From an uncultured Collinsella sp. (GTDB taxonomy: Bacteria > Actinomycetota > Coriobacteriia > Coriobacteriales > Coriobacteriaceae), in NCBI GenBank assembly GCA_958443265.1, contig CAUCKA010000047.1, forward strand, positions 1 to 6,951: 6,951 nt of DNA, given 5' to 3'. Positions 4,675 through 6,951 of the stretch are shown in pieces (positions within the stretch are counted from its first letter, which is position 1; each line of letters opens with the position of its first letter). The position numbers were made by a program, and so were the translations under genes. A model generated the notes under the pieces. That model had not been told where the DNA came from. It did not search any database and worked only from the letters and a program-made list of their open reading frames with translations.

Positions 4675-6172
4675 GGTGTCCTCCAACTTGTTCGTTGCGT
4701 TCGCGCGCGGTGGCGCCGGCGGTAAAGCTTAATCCCTTGACGAGCGCGTTCTTGCCGTACTTGCCTTTCACGGCCAGGACGGCGCGCGCCAGGTCGCGCT
4801 CGCGCTCATCGGCCTCGATATCGCTGAACAGATCGATGGTGGCAAACTCCTCGGGCATGAGGTTGCCAAATCCCAGGTTGATGCGCTTGACCGGTCGTTT
4901 GGGATCGACAGTCTGCGCCCAGAGCTCATCGAAATAGCCCATGATCTTCTTAAACGAATTGGTACGCTCGGGCAGCTTTCGCGAGGCGTTAGAGTGCGCA
5001 AAGAGTGCGGCATAGCCACCGCGCGGTTTGCCGCCATGCTCTCCCACAAAGATGCCATCGATTGCCTGCGCTTCGCGCACCAGGCGACGCCGTTCGTCAT
5101 CGCGCTGGACGGGCTTGGGCGCACGGGGCGCGAGCTCGGGGCCGGCGGTTGCGGTGGGTTCGATGCTCGACGTGCTCGAGCGCAGGTGCCCGCATCCGTC
5201 TACATATTGCGCTGTACCGCTGGCGTCGAGGCGGCGTATGTCGGCGCGCTCGCTCGCGTAGCCCACAAAGAGCGAGATGCTGTCGCACACCACGTGCTTG
5301 TCGATCAAATCCAGCACGGCGGCATCGACCATTTCACGCAAGACGGTGTATGCTTGCTCGTAAGCATAGCCCTTCGAGAGTACCTGCCCTGTGGTGGTCG
5401 AAGTTGCTTGCGGGCGATAGGCTTGGATATCGGCGATGGTTGTCGGCTCGCGCCCGAAGGCATGGTCGATGAGATATTCGGCATTGACGCCGAGCTCGTC
5501 GTAAAGCAGGTTTTCGTCGAGCGCCGCGACGCCCATCAGGTCGTAAACGCCGTATTTCTCGAGACGGGCTGCCACGCCGGGGCCGATGCCCCAGATATCG
5601 GTGATGGGACGATGGGGCCAGATCTCCTTGCGAAAGGTCTCGTCGTCGAGTATGCCGATGCGGCTGGGTACATGCTTGGCGGTAATGTCGAGCGCTACCT
5701 TGGCCTGGAATAGGTTGGGGCCGATGCCGACCGTCGCCGTGATGCCGGTGCGCGCGAGGACCTCGTCGCGCAGCGTGCAGGCGAACCCTTCCGCATCTGT
5801 GTGATAGAGGTCCAGATAGGGCGTCACGTCGATAAAGCACTCATCGATGGAGTAGACGTGCACGTCCTGGGGGCTGACGTATTCCAGATAGATACCGTAG
5901 ATTTTCGCCGACACCTCCATGTAATGCTGCATGCGCGGTACGGCCGTGATGTAGTCGATGTCATCGGGAATTTCGAACAGACGGCAGCGATTGTGTATCC
6001 CGAGGTCCTTCATGGCCTGTGTGATGGCGAGGCAGATGGTCGTGCGCCCGCGCGATTCGTCGGCAACGACCAGGTTGGTGGTGAGCGGATCGAGCCCACG
6101 GTCGACGCACTCGACGCTGGCATAAAACGTCTTGAGGTCGATGCAGATATAGGTGTGCTGCTCGTGCGCCAT
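4667..6172 (-). CDS. Y-family DNA polymerase (UvrX / DinB-like), SOS translesion synthesis
   Basis: This 501-aa protein starts at ATG 6172-6170, chosen because GAAAGGA lies 5 bases upstream; a GTG seven codons earlier overlaps a LexA box. It copies past damaged template bases at low fidelity. The palm contains the first catalytic aspartate in CIDLKTFYASVE (Asp12, with FY at 16-17 near the steric gate). The second acidic pair is in YSIDECFIDVT (Asp110-Glu111). A helix-hairpin-helix thumb is seen at IWGIGPGVAARLEKYGV (193-209). The C-terminal little-finger region starts near 255 and ends with GKNALVKGLSF (473-483). A proline- and charge-rich stretch (about 330-385) interrupts the little finger and makes the protein longer than UvrX (about 416 aa). 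Twin LexA boxes cover its promoter, and the YolD gene overlaps its end. The family call is firm; activity is inferred from the intact catalytic residues. Confidence 0.95.
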   Translation of the reverse strand: MAHEQHTYICIDLKTFYASVECVDRGLDPLTTNLVVADESRGRTTICLAITQAMKDLGIHNRCRLFEIPDDIDYITAVPRMQHYMEVSAKIYGIYLEYVSPQDVHVYSIDECFIDVTPYLDLYHTDAEGFACTLRDEVLARTGITATVGIGPNLFQAKVALDITAKHVPSRIGILDDETFRKEIWPHRPITDIWGIGPGVAARLEKYGVYDLMGVAALDENLLYDELGVNAEYLIDHAFGREPTTIADIQAYRPQATSTTTGQVLSKGYAYEQAYTVLREMVDAAVLDLIDKHVVCDSISLFVGYASERADIRRLDASGTAQYVDGCGHLRSSTSSIEPTATAGPELAPRAPKPVQRDDERRRLVREAQAIDGIFVGEHGGKPRGGYAALFAHSNASRKLPERTNSFKKIMGYFDELWAQTVDPKRPVKRINLGFGNLMPEEFATIDLFSDIEADERERDLARAVLAVKGKYGKNALVKGLSFTAGATARERNEQVGGHRA

Positions 6173-6186
6173 CCGTGTCCTTTCAT

Positions 6187-6200
6187 CAAACACATGTTCT
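6187..6200 (-). promoter_or_regulatory. LexA/SOS box 1 (proximal)
   Basis: On the minus strand AGAACATGTGTTTG matches 13 of 14 positions of the Bacillus/actinobacterial SOS box CGAACRNRYGTTYG; only the first base differs. It lies between the promoter and the polymerase start codon, in the 5' leader. Confidence 0.8.
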
Positions 6201-6203
6201 TAT

Positions 6204-6217
6204 CGAATACCTGTTCG
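6204..6217 (-). promoter_or_regulatory. LexA/SOS box 2 (promoter-overlapping)
   Basis: On the minus strand CGAACAGGTATTCG matches 13 of 14 positions of CGAACRNRYGTTYG. It is embedded in a larger perfect inverted repeat, TTATCGAA (6200-6207) and TTCGATAA (6214-6221), with a 6-base spacer. It abuts the -10 element and covers the expected start site. It begins 17 bases from the neighbouring box. Confidence 0.85.
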
Positions 6218-6246
6218 ATAATACCCGCTCGTCCGGACATCGTCAA
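6218..6246 (-). promoter_or_regulatory. Promoter of the Y-polymerase/yolD operon
   Basis: On the minus strand, -35 TTGACG (6246-6241) and -10 TATTAT (6223-6218) are separated by an ideal 17 bases, each 5 of 6 to consensus. A second TTGACA (6256-6251) lies ten bases upstream but is too far away for this -10. The LexA boxes directly downstream make it a DNA-damage-inducible promoter by inference. Confidence 0.8.
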
Positions 6247-6409
6247 AACCTGTCAAAAAGGGACTGGTTTGTTTTGGTAGGTATGGTCGTGCGGTTGGAT
6301 TGGGTTTTAACGCAGCTCTAAAGAGTGCGAAACAGCTCGGAAAACCTCGCTTCGTAGCATGGGCCTAACGATTGATACCGCCTATACGCACGGAAAGGTT
6401 GTGGAAAAG

Positions 6410-6934
6410 ATGGTCAATTATGGGTTTGGTATGCCGACGCGCCTTGTTGCGGATGGAGACGTGGCTCGCTGGTGCGGACGATTGGTCGCTCACTACGGAG
6501 GCACCAAGGCGCTGGTTGTGCTGGGCGGTGACAAGCATACGCGCGATGAGCTTGTCTCGGCGGCACTCGGCTCGCTTGATCGAGCCCTACTCGAGCGTGT
6601 GCTTTTCCGCTGCAGCTCGTTTGAGGACGACGGGGGAGACGAGCTGATCGACGAAGCCGTGGCCCATGCGACCGACGAAGGCGTGGACTTTGTCCTGGCG
6701 ATTGGCGATGCCGATACTGCTGGCTTTGCGCGCGAGCTCGCGCGTCGCATGGCGGCGCTCGATGCCGGCGAAGACGGCTTTGTGCCTTATGGATGCATTG
6801 TCTCGGAGGGCAAGGTGCCTGCTGTCGTGGGTACCGGCGAGGTTCCCGTTTTTGCCATTATCGCGCCCGAACTGTTGGAGGGCATCGGGTCTCCTCTGCG
6901 TGAGTTGCTCGGTAGCGTCTGCGCTGCGGCCTAA
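6410..6934 (+). CDS. Half-size protein related to the N-terminal domain of iron-containing alcohol dehydrogenases
   Basis: This is a 174-aa protein from ATG 6410, chosen because MVNYGFGMPTRLVADGD matches the way Fe-ADH proteins begin. An ATG at 6359 would add 17 residues but has no ribosome site. GGTKALVVLGGDKHTRDEL (30-48) corresponds to the first nucleotide-binding strand and loop. GVDFVLAIGDADTAGFAREL (91-110) corresponds to the family's 'vDfilavGGGSviDsAK' strand, but GGGS is replaced by GDAD. The segment 127-152 (PYGCIVSEGK...PVFAII) resembles the strand leading to 'tipatGSE'. It then stops at a TAA. Family members are about 380-400 aa and bind the metal through a helical C-terminal domain that is absent here. 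It is therefore unlikely to be a working dehydrogenase. It could be a nucleotide-binding or regulatory derivative, or a decayed gene. The relationship is recognised by eye and needs a profile search. Confidence 0.65.
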   Translation: MVNYGFGMPTRLVADGDVARWCGRLVAHYGGTKALVVLGGDKHTRDELVSAALGSLDRALLERVLFRCSSFEDDGGDELIDEAVAHATDEGVDFVLAIGDADTAGFARELARRMAALDAGEDGFVPYGCIVSEGKVPAVVGTGEVPVFAIIAPELLEGIGSPLRELLGSVCAAA

Positions 6935-6951
6935 TATCTGCCATAAAGGGA

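Noticed and set aside
4276..4725. A 149-codon plus-strand frame over the YolD gene
   Set aside because: It is the antisense shadow of the YolD gene, which has a family motif, a ribosome site and a coupled start.
4994..5713. A 239-codon plus-strand frame inside the polymerase gene
   Set aside because: It is antisense to a gene with intact catalytic motifs, and no domain or ribosome site supports it.
6247..6409. A promoter for the dehydrogenase-like gene
   Set aside because: The best pair, TTGGAT (6295-6300) and TAAAGA (6319-6324), has an 18-base spacer but a poor -10 match, so I could not support it. I see nothing else definite in this stretch.

Overview
The window looks like a chromosomal stretch from a high-GC anaerobic gut actinobacterium of the class Coriobacteriia, most probably Collinsella or a close relative. 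This is an inference from protein style (PAAT amino acid transporter, short-chain flavodoxin with a DUF3793 partner, YolD/UvrX-type repair pair), GC-rich codon use, and Shine-Dalgarno sequences of the GAAAGG type. No marker gene is present to prove it. I see no tRNA, rRNA, CRISPR array, insertion sequence or phage integration gene.

Layout, left to right. (1) Bases 1-2410, plus strand: a polar amino acid ABC transporter operon. It holds the last 33 codons of a substrate-binding protein, two terminator-like hairpins, a permease carrying an unusual secreted N-terminal beta-rich domain, and a GlnQ/HisP-type ATPase, closed by a strong hairpin terminator. (2) Bases 2478-3730, minus strand: a two-gene operon, DUF3793 protein then flavodoxin, with a good sigma70-type promoter and a partial DtxR/IdeR-like motif at its start site. 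(3) Bases 3757-4222, plus strand: a membrane-anchored heavy-metal-associated (HMA) protein behind a CsoR-like copper operator. The promoters of blocks 2 and 3 diverge. (4) Bases 4249-6246, minus strand: an SOS-type mutagenesis operon, a Y-family DNA polymerase of the UvrX class followed by a translationally coupled YolD-like protein, with two tandem LexA boxes of Bacillus/actinobacterial type over the promoter. (5) Bases 6410-6934, plus strand: a compact protein that looks like only the nucleotide-binding half of an iron-containing alcohol dehydrogenase, with the glycine-rich nucleotide motif altered and no metal-binding half.

Functionally these are separate neighbouring modules: amino acid uptake, low-potential electron transfer with possible iron control, metal handling with possible copper control, and DNA-damage-inducible translesion synthesis. 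The most informative signals are regulatory (twin SOS boxes, CsoR-like operator, iron-box core) and architectural (domain-fused permease, insertion in the polymerase little-finger region, half-size dehydrogenase). I do not see one large undescribed system.
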